Below, in pieces: positions 16,199-23,786 of a stretch of DNA of 38,364 bases (the first letter of the stretch is position 1; each line of letters begins with the position of its first letter). The translations under genes were made by a program, and so were the position numbers. The notes under the pieces were generated by a model. The model ran no database searches and was not told the origin of the DNA. It saw only the letters and a program-made list of their open reading frames with translations. Origin of the DNA: Paracoccus benzoatiresistens. Its GTDB lineage: Bacteria > Pseudomonadota > Alphaproteobacteria > Rhodobacterales > Rhodobacteraceae. Location of the stretch: assembly GCF_026913015.1 (NCBI RefSeq), contig NZ_JAPTYD010000035.1, positions 1 to 38,364 of the forward strand, given 5' to 3'.

Positions 16199-16576
16199 CC
16201 GTCAGGCTGGCAAGGGCTGCCCGTTTGTCGACGGGCAGCCGCCGCCCAGCATCAGAACGCCAAGAGCAGTTCCTGCCATGAAGGCAGCGTCTAAGCGAGA
16301 GATTACAAACCGGCGAGGTGCCGACCCGGCAACTTGACGCGGTGCATCCTGATTTCTGCACGGCTTGCTCGGTGATCCCCCCTCGATACTCGCCAGACGG
16401 CGCGGCCGACGCGCTTGAGCGCCTCGTCATACGCCGGCCGACTCCTGGCCTTGCCTGTCTCGGCGAGGCTCCGCTCGTGCCATCCAGCCGGCACGCTGGA
16501 CCCACCCGATGAATTCCCACAGAGCATCCGTGCAACAAAGCCCTTTGTCTCTGCGGGCTTACCCGGCATCATCTGG
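16199..16576. other. Gene-free interval between DUF4142 and the semialdehyde dehydrogenase
   Basis: The converging genes end on each side. Apart from the hairpin at 16215-16240 I see no gene or repeat here. Confidence 0.45.
16215..16240 (+). terminator. Hairpin after the DUF4142 gene
   Basis: GGCTGCCCGT (16215-16224), loop TTGTCG, and ACGGGCAGCC (16231-16240) form a perfect 10-bp stem 17 bp after the stop codon. No T-run follows on the plus strand. Confidence 0.6.
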
Positions 16577-18091
16577 TCAGCGCAGATCCTCGGGCAGGAG
16601 TTCTTGCGGGAAGTTCTGGTAGCTGACGGGCCGCAGGAAGCGGCGGATCGAGAGGGTGCCGACGGAAGTGGCGCCGAAATTGGTGGAGGCGGGATAGGGT
16701 CCGCCATGGACCATGCTGTCCACCACCTCGACGCCGGTCGGGAAGCCGTTGACAAGCACCCTGCCCGCCTTGCGCTCCAGCACCGGGCGCAGCTTCTGCG
16801 CGTCCGCCAGATCCGCGTCGTCCATGTGGATCGTCGCGGTCAGTTGGCCCTCGAAGCCGCGGGCCAGGTGCAGCATCTCGTCGGTGTCGCGAACGCGTAC
16901 CACCAGGCCCAAGGGGCCAAAGACCTCCTCGCCCAGGGCATGGTCCTGGAGGTAGGCCTCGGCCGTGGTCTCGTAGAGGTTCGGGCTGCCCTGGCGGTCG
17001 TGGCTGTCGGTTGCTACCACCGGGGTGACCGAGTTGCGGGTCTCGAAGCGGTCCTTGCCTTTGCGATAGGCGCGGGCGATGCCGTCGGTCAGCATGGTCT
17101 GCGGACCCACGGCCTCAAGCCCGGCCTTGGCGGCGGCCAAGAAGCGGTCGGCGTCAGCCCCGTCGGTCACGACCGCGATGCCCGGATTGGTGCAGAACTG
17201 GCCCGCGCCCATGGTCAGCGACCCGGCCCACCCACGGCCCAGGTCCTCGGCCCGCGCGTGGGTGGCATGGGGCAGCAGGAACATCGGGTTGACCGAGCCA
17301 AGCTCGCCGAAGAAGGGGATCGGTTCGGGCCGCGCGGCGCAGAGGTCGAACAGCGCGCGTCCCCCGGCCAGCGATCCGGTGAAGCCCACGGCCTTGATCA
17401 GCGGGTGCTGGACAAGCGCGGTGCCGACCTCGCGCCGACCGCCTTGGATCAGGCTGAAGGCGCCGGGATGCACACCGGTCTTCGCGATTGCCGCATGGAT
17501 GGCCTCGGCCACGATCTCGCCGGTGCCGGGATGGGCGGAATGGCCCTTGACCACCACAGGACACCCGGCCGACAGGGCGGCGGCGGTGTCGCCGCCAGCC
17601 GTCGAGAAGGCCAGCGGGAAGTTCGAGGCCCCGAACACCGCCACCGGGCCGATGGGCCGCTGCACCATGCGGATCTCGGGACGCGGGGCGGGCTGTCGGT
17701 CGGGCATGGCCGGATCATGGCGGCGGTCCAGGAAGTCGCCCTTGCAGATATGGTCCGCGAACAGGCGCAACTGGCCCACGGTCCGGTTGCGCTCGCCCTG
17801 AAGCCGCGCCTCGGGGAGGCCGGTTTCCCGGGTGCCGATCTCTGTGATGGCCTCGGCGCGCGCCTCGATCTCGTCGGCGATGGCGTCGAGGAAGGCGGCG
17901 CGCGTCTCGCGCCGGGCCTGGCCATAGGACCAGAACGCCTCCTCGGCAGCCTCACAGGCGCGGTTCACCAGCTCGACCGTGCCCATGCTGAACTCGTGGA
18001 CAGGACCAAAGGCTGGCTCGTTGGGGAAGCGGGCTTCGGTCCCGACCCATTCGCCGGCGATCAGGTGCTTGCCATGGGGGGTGAAGGTCAT
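16577..18091 (-). CDS. Alpha-ketoglutarate semialdehyde dehydrogenase-type aldehyde dehydrogenase
   Basis: A 504-residue NAD(P)-dependent aldehyde dehydrogenase. The start at 18091 (MTFTPHGKHLIAGEW) follows AAAGGAAA. Catalytic residues are C300 (GAGQFCTNPG), E263 (FFGELGSVNP) and N157 (FGASNFPLAF), with VVVKGHSAHPGTGEI forming part of the cofactor site. This set matches the type III KGSA dehydrogenases (2,5-dioxopentanoate to alpha-ketoglutarate) used at the end of pentose, glucarate and hydroxyproline routes. The upstream DHDPS-family gene in the same operon could supply the semialdehyde, which strengthens the call. It is the last gene of the leftward operon, 24 bp after the GntR gene. Other 2-oxo or hydroxy aldehydes are possible substrates. 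Confidence 0.88.
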   Translation of the reverse strand: MTFTPHGKHLIAGEWVGTEARFPNEPAFGPVHEFSMGTVELVNRACEAAEEAFWSYGQARRETRAAFLDAIADEIEARAEAITEIGTRETGLPEARLQGERNRTVGQLRLFADHICKGDFLDRRHDPAMPDRQPAPRPEIRMVQRPIGPVAVFGASNFPLAFSTAGGDTAAALSAGCPVVVKGHSAHPGTGEIVAEAIHAAIAKTGVHPGAFSLIQGGRREVGTALVQHPLIKAVGFTGSLAGGRALFDLCAARPEPIPFFGELGSVNPMFLLPHATHARAEDLGRGWAGSLTMGAGQFCTNPGIAVVTDGADADRFLAAAKAGLEAVGPQTMLTDGIARAYRKGKDRFETRNSVTPVVATDSHDRQGSPNLYETTAEAYLQDHALGEEVFGPLGLVVRVRDTDEMLHLARGFEGQLTATIHMDDADLADAQKLRPVLERKAGRVLVNGFPTGVEVVDSMVHGGPYPASTNFGATSVGTLSIRRFLRPVSYQNFPQELLPEDLR

Positions 18092-18115
18092 CGGGTTTTC
18101 CTTTTCGAACACGAG

Positions 18116-18832
18116 TCAGGCCGGATCGTTGTCCGCGCCTTCGAACATGCGATGACGGGCGTTCCGGATATGGCGCGCCATCGCCTCGGACGCGGCCTTG
18201 GAATCGCGGTTGCGGATGGCATCCAGGATCTGGGCGTGCTCGCGCTGAACCTGCATGGACCGCGCCGCAGGACGAAGCAGGGACAGGTTGCGCGACAGGT
18301 TCATCCCAAAGCGGATATTGGCGTCCAGCGACTGCTGGACCGAGATGTAATAGCTGTTGCGTGTCGCGCGGGCGACCGCGCGGTGGAACCGGGCGTCCGC
18401 CTCGACGGCCAGCTGGCCGCCAGTCAGGCCTTTTTCCAGGTCCGCTGCCGCTGCCTCCAACTCGGCCATTTCCTCGGCCTGCCAGGCTGTCGCGGCAAGC
18501 CCCGCTGCACCTGCCTCGAAGCCGATGCGGAAATCGTAGCACCGCTGGATGTCGCTGACCGAGCCGATCTCGACGAAGCGGAAGACATTGGCATCGGGCT
18601 TGCGCGTGACATAACTGCCCGATCCCTGCCGGGACTGGATCAACCCGTCGTCGCGCAGCCGGGCCAAGGCCTCGCGGACGACCGGGCGCGAGGCGCCGAA
18701 GCGACGGCCAAGCTCGGTTTCGCTGGGCAGGCGGGCGTTCTCGGCGAATTCGCCGTTGGCAATCAGCGCGAAGACTTCGTCATAGACGATGTCGCCCAGC
18801 TTGCGTTCTCCGCTGACCCGGTCATGTCGCAT
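18116..18832 (-). CDS. GntR/FadR-subfamily regulator of the second sugar-acid divergon
   Basis: A 238-residue regulator. The start MRHDRVSGERKLGDIVYDEV at 18832 follows GAGGGGG, which overlaps the SDR stop region; an in-frame upstream start at 18916 lies inside the SDR gene and is rejected. The winged helix (about 12-80) has LPSETELGRRFGASRPVVREALARL and a RQGSGSYV wing. The C-terminal FCD domain (about 95-230) keeps ligand residues in EADARFHRAV, EHAQILDAI and AMARHIRNARH. It probably acts on the 20542-20741 divergent region that drives its own operon and the TTT carrier, though the repeats there are not classic FadR palindromes. Confidence 0.88.
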   Translation of the reverse strand: MRHDRVSGERKLGDIVYDEVFALIANGEFAENARLPSETELGRRFGASRPVVREALARLRDDGLIQSRQGSGSYVTRKPDANVFRFVEIGSVSDIQRCYDFRIGFEAGAAGLAATAWQAEEMAELEAAAADLEKGLTGGQLAVEADARFHRAVARATRNSYYISVQQSLDANIRFGMNLSRNLSLLRPAARSMQVQREHAQILDAIRNRDSKAASEAMARHIRNARHRMFEGADNDPA

Positions 18833-18843
18833 CGCAAGCCCCC

Positions 18844-19611
18844 TCACGGCATGTATTGCCCGCCGTTCACGTCGACAATCTGTCCGGTAACATAGCCCGA
18901 CAGGTTTTCCGAGCACAGAAACAGGAACGGTCCGACGCAGTCCTGCGCGGTGCCAAGACGGCCCATCGGGATGGAGGTCCTCAGCGCAGCAAGCACGTCA
19001 GGCGGGGTGGTGTCATGGAACGGGGTGGCGATCACGCCCGGCGCCACGGCGTTGACGCGAATGCCGAGTGGCGCGAACTCACGGGCCATCCCGCGCGTCA
19101 GCGTATGGACGTATCCCTTGGCCGCCGCATAGAAGCCCGCGCCGGGTCCTCCGCCATTGCGCCCCGCGATCGAGCCTGTGTTGACCACCGCCCCTGCGGA
19201 CGAGTCTTGCAGCCAAGGCAAGGCCGCGTGGGTCACTCTGACCAGAGAACGGCAGTTGAGATCGAACACATGCGTCGCCACGTCGCCGCCCTTTTCGGCA
19301 AACCGCCTGCGGTCGCCCATCGCTCCGGCGTTGTTGACCAGGATGTCGATGCCCCCGAGTGCCTTGGCCGCGTCCCGGACCAAGGCGGGCGCGGCGGTGT
19401 CGTCGGACAGGTCGGCCTGCAGCGCAACGGCCATGCCGCCCGACCGGTTGATCCGGTCTGCCAAGGCCCGTGCGGCATCGGCGCCACGATTGAAGTGGAT
19501 CGCAACCGCCGCCCCGTGCCGGGCAAGCGCCGCGGCCACCGCATGACCGATGCCCGAGCTGGCGCCCGTGACCAGGGCACGGCGGCGCTGGAAGCCGAAG
19601 ACATCCGCCAT
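18844..19611 (-). CDS. Short-chain dehydrogenase/reductase
   Basis: A 255-residue classical SDR. The NAD(P)-binding TGASSGIG is at residues 15-22, NNAG at 93-96, and the catalytic set is S147 (NTGSIAG), Y161 and K165 (YAAAK). The N-terminus lacks an obvious cofactor-selecting acidic residue; HFNRGAD at 39-45 hints at NADP. It starts 3 bp after the DHDPS-family stop, using a GGAGGGCC ribosome site inside that gene. In this operon it should oxidise or reduce a sugar or aldonate on the way to alpha-ketoglutarate semialdehyde. The substrate is unknown, and a FabG-like annotation would be misleading. Confidence 0.88.
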   Translation of the reverse strand: MADVFGFQRRRALVTGASSGIGHAVAAALARHGAAVAIHFNRGADAARALADRINRSGGMAVALQADLSDDTAAPALVRDAAKALGGIDILVNNAGAMGDRRRFAEKGGDVATHVFDLNCRSLVRVTHAALPWLQDSSAGAVVNTGSIAGRNGGGPGAGFYAAAKGYVHTLTRGMAREFAPLGIRVNAVAPGVIATPFHDTTPPDVLAALRTSIPMGRLGTAQDCVGPFLFLCSENLSGYVTGQIVDVNGGQYMP

Positions 19612-19614
19612 TGC

Positions 19615-20541
19615 TCAGGCCCTCCGTGCTGCCATCTCGGCGGCCAGAAGGTCGCGGGCGGCCGCCTCTATCCGGGAACGCAGGGTCTCGTCAGCCGGTG
19701 TCAGGAACGGTAGGGTCGGGCCCATGTCGGCAATGCCCGACAAGCTGACGGCGGTGTGCAGGACACGGATCGGATCGCCGCGATCGCGCAGTTCCTCCAG
19801 CGGGGCAAAGCTTGCCAGGATCTGTTCTGCCTCGGCGAAACTGCCAGCCTTCAATGCGCGCAGGAAGGATTGCGAGATCGTCGGTGCAATGCAGACGCAG
19901 CCCGCGGTAAAGCCCGCAAGACCCTTGTGGCGCAGATGCGGCAAGGCCGGCGGCTCGCCAAAGCCGGACACGATCCGCTCGGCGCCAATGGCCGCGATCA
20001 GGTCGTCCAGCACCGGATCATCGGCGGCATCGGCCCGAGGGATCGCATACTTGACCGAGAACAGGCTGCCATCCGCCACCAGTTCCTCGATGCTGTCGAT
20101 GGCCAGATAGCCATCGGACTTGATGTAGAGGATCGCCTGCGTGCCCGATGCCTGCACAAAGTCGCGGATGCCGCGCGCCAACCCCTGGTCCGTACGCGGG
20201 CCCGTGAAGGGCAGGAACATCGCCGCAGGATAGTTGCGCGCGGCCAGCAGCGCCGCCTGATCCGCGGCCTTCCCGCCGTCCGGCCCGACCGAGGGGATCA
20301 GCCAGGTCTCAGCGGCCACTTGACCCGCCAGAAGATCCAGCCATTCGCCATAGCGCGAAACAGGCCAGTTCTGGACGTTCGCATTCCCGCCGTAAAGCAG
20401 GGTCGAGACGCCACCCGCCTCGATATGCCGAATCAAGGCTCCGTTGGCCTGCGCATCCGCCTGCAGATGCGCAGTTGCTGCCAGCGGGGGAACAGCGATC
20501 ACAGATGCCGCGAGATCGTCCAATGAGACATGAGTTTTCAT
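19615..20541 (-). CDS. Dihydrodipicolinate synthase-family lyase/dehydratase
   Basis: A 308-residue TIM-barrel enzyme of the DHDPS/NAL family. The Schiff-base lysine is K164 (LFSVKYAIPR) and the partner tyrosine Y139 (AILYIK). The usual GTTGE phosphate/carboxylate loop is changed to YGGNANVQNWP at 50-60, so lysine biosynthesis is unlikely. Together with the KGSA dehydrogenase two genes on, the best guesses are 5-keto-4-deoxyglucarate dehydratase or L-2-keto-3-deoxyarabonate dehydratase, both of which give alpha-ketoglutarate semialdehyde. A pyruvate-releasing aldolase is the alternative. It is first in the leftward operon, with a TTGACA promoter upstream. Confidence 0.82.
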   Translation of the reverse strand: MKTHVSLDDLAASVIAVPPLAATAHLQADAQANGALIRHIEAGGVSTLLYGGNANVQNWPVSRYGEWLDLLAGQVAAETWLIPSVGPDGGKAADQAALLAARNYPAAMFLPFTGPRTDQGLARGIRDFVQASGTQAILYIKSDGYLAIDSIEELVADGSLFSVKYAIPRADAADDPVLDDLIAAIGAERIVSGFGEPPALPHLRHKGLAGFTAGCVCIAPTISQSFLRALKAGSFAEAEQILASFAPLEELRDRGDPIRVLHTAVSLSGIADMGPTLPFLTPADETLRSRIEAAARDLLAAEMAARRA

Positions 20542-20589
20542 GCGGGGCCTTTCGAGCAGTGCCAGCGTCTGGCGAAGCGGTAGTTTGCT

Positions 20590-20606
20590 TTACAACCATT
20601 TACAAG
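20590..20606 (+). promoter_or_regulatory. Inverted operator pair, left copy
   Basis: TTACAACCATTTACAAG lies 49-65 bp upstream of the DHDPS-family start and just downstream of its predicted transcription start, where a bound protein would block RNA polymerase. Its complement reads as two direct TTGTAA hexamers 10 bp apart. The right copy at 20682-20698 matches 15 of 17 bases in inverted orientation. Confidence 0.7.
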
Positions 20607-20621
20607 CGGCAATGTCTTCTG

Positions 20622-20649
20622 CTTAAAAAAGTCCACGACAGTTTGTCAA
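20622..20649 (-). promoter_or_regulatory. Promoter of the DHDPS-SDR-gntR-aldehyde dehydrogenase operon
   Basis: On the minus strand a perfect TTGACA (plus 20649-20644) is followed after 16 bp by TTTAAG (plus 20627-20622), a 4/6 match to the -10 consensus. Transcription would begin near 20615, leaving a leader of about 75 nt that contains the left operator copy. Confidence 0.55.
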
Positions 20650-20669
20650 ACCAAGAGAAAATAAATTGG

Positions 20670-20679
20670 TTGCATGCAA
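20670..20679. promoter_or_regulatory. Perfect 10-bp palindrome in the divergent region
   Basis: TTGCATGCAA is self-complementary. It lies between AACCAA (20649-20654)/TTGGTT (20666-20671), a flanking inverted pair with an 11-bp centre, and the right operator copy. It may be a separate regulator site or overlap the tctC -35 (TTGCAT, with TTGTAA 17 bp downstream at 20693-20698). Confidence 0.4.
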
Positions 20680-20681
20680 AA

Positions 20682-20698
20682 CTTGTATGTGGTTGTAA
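20682..20698 (-). promoter_or_regulatory. Inverted operator pair, right copy
   Basis: CTTGTATGTGGTTGTAA is the reverse complement of the left copy with two central changes. It contains TTGTAT and TTGTAA hexamers 10 bp apart. It overlaps the probable -10 region of the tctC promoter, 44-60 bp before the tctC start codon. The centres of the two copies are 92 bp apart, which allows a looped complex over both promoters. Confidence 0.7.
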
Positions 20699-20741
20699 GA
20701 CATGAGTGCGGCACCAGGGAGTGCGGCGAGGGGAGAGTTTC

Positions 20742-21719
20742 ATGAAAAGACGCGGTGTTCTGGGCGCTTTTGGCGCCATGGCTCTTGGAATGTCCTGCGC
20801 CACGGTGGCGCTGGCGCAAGCATACCCGGAACGGCCCATCACGCTGATCCTGCCGTGGAGCGCGGGCGGCGGATCCGACGCCGTCGCGCGGATTGTCGCC
20901 ACCGGGCTCGAGCGGGAACTGGGACAGCCGGTCAACGTCGTCAACCGCACCGGCGGCAACGGCGTCGTGGGCCACCAGGCCATCGCCAGCGCACGGCCCG
21001 ATGGCTATACGATCGGCCTGATCACGGCCGAGATCAACATGATGCACCGGCTGGGCCTGACGAACCTGACCTACGAGGCTTATCGCCCGCTGGCCCTGAT
21101 CAATACCGATCCGGCCGGCATTCACGTTTCCGCAGACTCTGAACTGGCTTCGGCCCGCGACCTGATCGAGGCGATCAAGGGCGGCGAGACATTGCGCTTC
21201 AGCGGGTCCGGGCAAGGCAGCATCTGGCATCTGGCAATGGCCGGGCTTCTGGTGCGCGCCGACTTGGAGCCAACCGCCGCGGTTTGGGTGCCCAGCCAGG
21301 GCGCCGCCCCTGCCATGCAGGAACTGGCATCCGGCGGGGTCGAAGTGGTCCTGTCGTCGATCCCCGAGGCGGACGCCATGGTGGCGGCAGGACGCGCCAA
21401 GACGATCGCGGTCATGGCCGATCAGCCCGATCCCAAGCACCCCGAGATCGGCACCCTTGCCGACCAGACGGGCATCGACTGGACCGTCGCTTCGTCCTGG
21501 CGCGGCATCGTCGCCCCAGCGGGCACGCCGGACGATGTGGCCCAGCGGCTCGAGGCGGCCCTGAAGGTTGTCTATGACAGCGCCGAATACCAGGACTTCA
21601 TGGAGCAGCGCGGCTTCGGCTTGCTGTGGGCGGATGCGTCCGGCCTTGGCGAATGGCTGGCCGACAAGGAAACCCAGTTCGGCGAAGTGATGACCGCAGC
21701 CGGAATGGCGACCCAGTAA
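20742..21719 (+). CDS. tctC: TTT-family substrate-binding protein TctC (BugT type)
   Basis: A 325-residue periplasmic receptor of a tripartite tricarboxylate-type carrier. The ATG at 20742 follows GAGGGGAGAG and begins the signal peptide MKRRGVLGAFGAMALGM, with cleavage after ALA (about residue 25). Mature family marks are YPERPITLILPWSAGGGSDAVAR near 28, NRTGGNGVVGHQAIA near 67, RPDGYTIG near 84 and the APAGTPDDVAQRLEAA segment near 265. The ligand, probably a sugar acid or other carboxylate, cannot be read from sequence, and the TctC name does not mean citrate. It is first gene of the rightward operon. Confidence 0.9.
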   Translation: MKRRGVLGAFGAMALGMSCATVALAQAYPERPITLILPWSAGGGSDAVARIVATGLERELGQPVNVVNRTGGNGVVGHQAIASARPDGYTIGLITAEINMMHRLGLTNLTYEAYRPLALINTDPAGIHVSADSELASARDLIEAIKGGETLRFSGSGQGSIWHLAMAGLLVRADLEPTAAVWVPSQGAAPAMQELASGGVEVVLSSIPEADAMVAAGRAKTIAVMADQPDPKHPEIGTLADQTGIDWTVASSWRGIVAPAGTPDDVAQRLEAALKVVYDSAEYQDFMEQRGFGLLWADASGLGEWLADKETQFGEVMTAAGMATQ

Positions 21720-21787
21720 GACCCGTGAGGCAGTCCTGGAAGATCCCGGGATTGCCCGTGTTGCCTGAAGCATAAGGAAGATCGACC

Positions 21788-22261
21788 TTGCTGAACGCGG
21801 ATCGGATCGGCGGCCTGGCGCTGTCGGGGTTGGGAATCGCCTGCATGGCGGCATCGATGCAACTGCCCCGGATACCGGGACAGCCCGTCGGACCGGCCGT
21901 GTTTCCGATCGTCGTCGGCGCGGCGCTGTGCCTTTGCGCGGTGCTGATCCTGCTGTCCGCCGGAGCCGTTCCCGACGAGGAGCCGGTCGGTGACGACCTG
22001 CCGCCCCGGCATCCGCCGGTTGTGACTGCCGCGCGGCTGCTCCTGCCGCCCGTGATCCTGGTCCTGTATGTCCTGGCGGTCGAGCCGCTGGGCTTCCTGA
22101 TCGCGGGCTTCAGCGTCATCCTGGCGACGGCTCTGCTTCTGAGGGGCCGGCTGGTCTACGCGGCACCACTCGCGGCCGTGATGACGGTCGCGATCCATTC
22201 GGTCTTCGGCACCCTTTTGCGCGTGCCGCTGCCGGACGGGTTGCTGGCCCTGCCCTGGTAA
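21788..22261 (+). CDS. tctB: TTT-family small membrane subunit TctB
   Basis: A 157-residue membrane protein with four hydrophobic segments (about 9-26, 37-58, 80-100 and 105-140). The start is TTG at 21788, chosen because AAGGAAGA sits 7-8 bp upstream and no ATG fits. The pattern LPRIPGQPVGPAVFPIVVGAAL near residue 26 is typical of TctB. It pairs with TctA to form the permease. Confidence 0.85.
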   Translation: MLNADRIGGLALSGLGIACMAASMQLPRIPGQPVGPAVFPIVVGAALCLCAVLILLSAGAVPDEEPVGDDLPPRHPPVVTAARLLLPPVILVLYVLAVEPLGFLIAGFSVILATALLLRGRLVYAAPLAAVMTVAIHSVFGTLLRVPLPDGLLALPW

Positions 22262-22273
22262 GGAAGATTCCCC

Positions 22274-23770
22274 ATGGATACCCTGATTGCATCCTTCCAG
22301 ATGATCGCCTCGGTCGAGGTCATCGTCGTCATTGCGCTGTCGTCCCTTTACGGGCTGACGATCGGCTGCATCCCCGGCCTCTCTGCCACGATGGCAACCG
22401 CGCTTCTGGTGCCGATCACCTTCTACCTGTCACCCGTTGCGGCGGTCGCCGCGATCATCTCGGCCTCGGCCATGGCGATCTTCTCGGGCGATATTCCCGG
22501 CACCCTGCTGCGCATTCCCGGCACGCCCGCATCCGCCGCCTATACCGGCGAGGCCTATGCCTTCACCAAGCGCGGCGAACCCGAGGTGGCCCTGGGCGCG
22601 GCCCTGTGGTTTTCGGCCCTTGGCGGGATCTTCGGCACCTTCGCGCTGATGTTGATCGCGCCGGCGCTGGCGGAACTGGCGCTGCAGTTCTCGTCGTACG
22701 AATATTTCTGGCTGGGCTGCCTTGGCCTGCTCTGCGCCACGCTGGTGTCCAGCGGCTCCAAGCCCAAGGCAATGGCCGCCTTGATGCTGGGCCTTCTGGT
22801 ATCCTGCGTGGGCATGGAGAATGCCGCCGGGACGCCACGCTTCACCTTCGGCTCGATCGCGCTTCTGTCTGGGATCGACGTGATCGCGGCGCTTGTGGGC
22901 GTCTTTGCCGTGGCCGAGGTGATGCGCGCGATGAGTGCGCCCCCTGCCCCGGTCATGCCCCGGCGCAAGTTCGGATCGATCCTGGCCGGGCAATGGGCGC
23001 TGACCAGGCGCTACAAGCGGCAGATGATGCGCGGCAACGTCATCGGCGTGATGATCGGCGCGCTGCCCGGCGCCGGATCGGACATGGCTGCATGGGTGTC
23101 CTATGCCATCTCGGCCCGCTTCTCGAAGACCCCCCAGAAGTTCGGCACCGGCCACCCCGAGGGTCTGGTCGAAGCCGGGTCCGCCAACAATGCCTCGCTG
23201 GCCGCAGGCTGGATCCCGTCGCTGCTGTTCGGCATTCCCGGCGACACGATCACCGCCATTGCCATCGGCGTTCTGTACATGAAGGGACTGAACCCGGGCC
23301 CGACGCTGTTCACGCAGAACGCGGCATCCATGTATGCGATCTACTGGGTCTTCATCATCGCCAACATCATCATGATCCCGCTGGGCATCATGATGATCCG
23401 CGGCACGACCTATATCCTGCAGGTGCCGCGTTGGGCGATCATGTCCGCGGTGCTGCTGTGCTGCGCGGTGGGGGTCTATGCGGTGACGAACAGCATGGCC
23501 TCGGTCCTGATCGCGGCAGGCTTCGGCGTCGTCGGCTACGCGCTGGACCGTTACGGCTATTCCGTCGCGGCCTTCGTCCTGGGCATCGTCATGGGCCCGA
23601 TGGTCGAGGAGAACTTCGTCACGTCGCTGATCAAGTCCGGCGGCTCGATCACGCCCTTCTTCGATCGCCCGGCCGCCGCCGTGCTGGCGATCCTGACCCT
23701 GGCCGGCCTGTTCGGCCCGCTGCTGTTCCGCCTGGCCGGCGGCATGCGCCGCCGCTCGACAGCCCACTAA
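22274..23770 (+). CDS. tctA: TTT-family large permease TctA
   Basis: A 498-residue permease of normal TctA length with about 12 membrane segments. Hallmarks are GLTIGCIPGLSATMATALLVP near residue 28, FSGDIPGTLLRIPGTPASAAYTGEAYAF near 70, GALPGAGSDMAAWVSYA near 260 and EAGSANNASLAAGWIPSLLFGIPGD near 295. The start follows AAGGAAGA. It completes the three-part carrier with tctC and tctB. Confidence 0.94.
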   Translation: MDTLIASFQMIASVEVIVVIALSSLYGLTIGCIPGLSATMATALLVPITFYLSPVAAVAAIISASAMAIFSGDIPGTLLRIPGTPASAAYTGEAYAFTKRGEPEVALGAALWFSALGGIFGTFALMLIAPALAELALQFSSYEYFWLGCLGLLCATLVSSGSKPKAMAALMLGLLVSCVGMENAAGTPRFTFGSIALLSGIDVIAALVGVFAVAEVMRAMSAPPAPVMPRRKFGSILAGQWALTRRYKRQMMRGNVIGVMIGALPGAGSDMAAWVSYAISARFSKTPQKFGTGHPEGLVEAGSANNASLAAGWIPSLLFGIPGDTITAIAIGVLYMKGLNPGPTLFTQNAASMYAIYWVFIIANIIMIPLGIMMIRGTTYILQVPRWAIMSAVLLCCAVGVYAVTNSMASVLIAAGFGVVGYALDRYGYSVAAFVLGIVMGPMVEENFVTSLIKSGGSITPFFDRPAAAVLAILTLAGLFGPLLFRLAGGMRRRSTAH

Positions 23771-23786
23771 GCAACAAGGAAGACCA

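Noticed and set aside
16415..18895. Long plus-strand frame opposite the aldehyde dehydrogenase and GntR genes
   Set aside because: Composition is typical of an antisense shadow, while the minus strand carries complete catalytic motifs (C300, E263).
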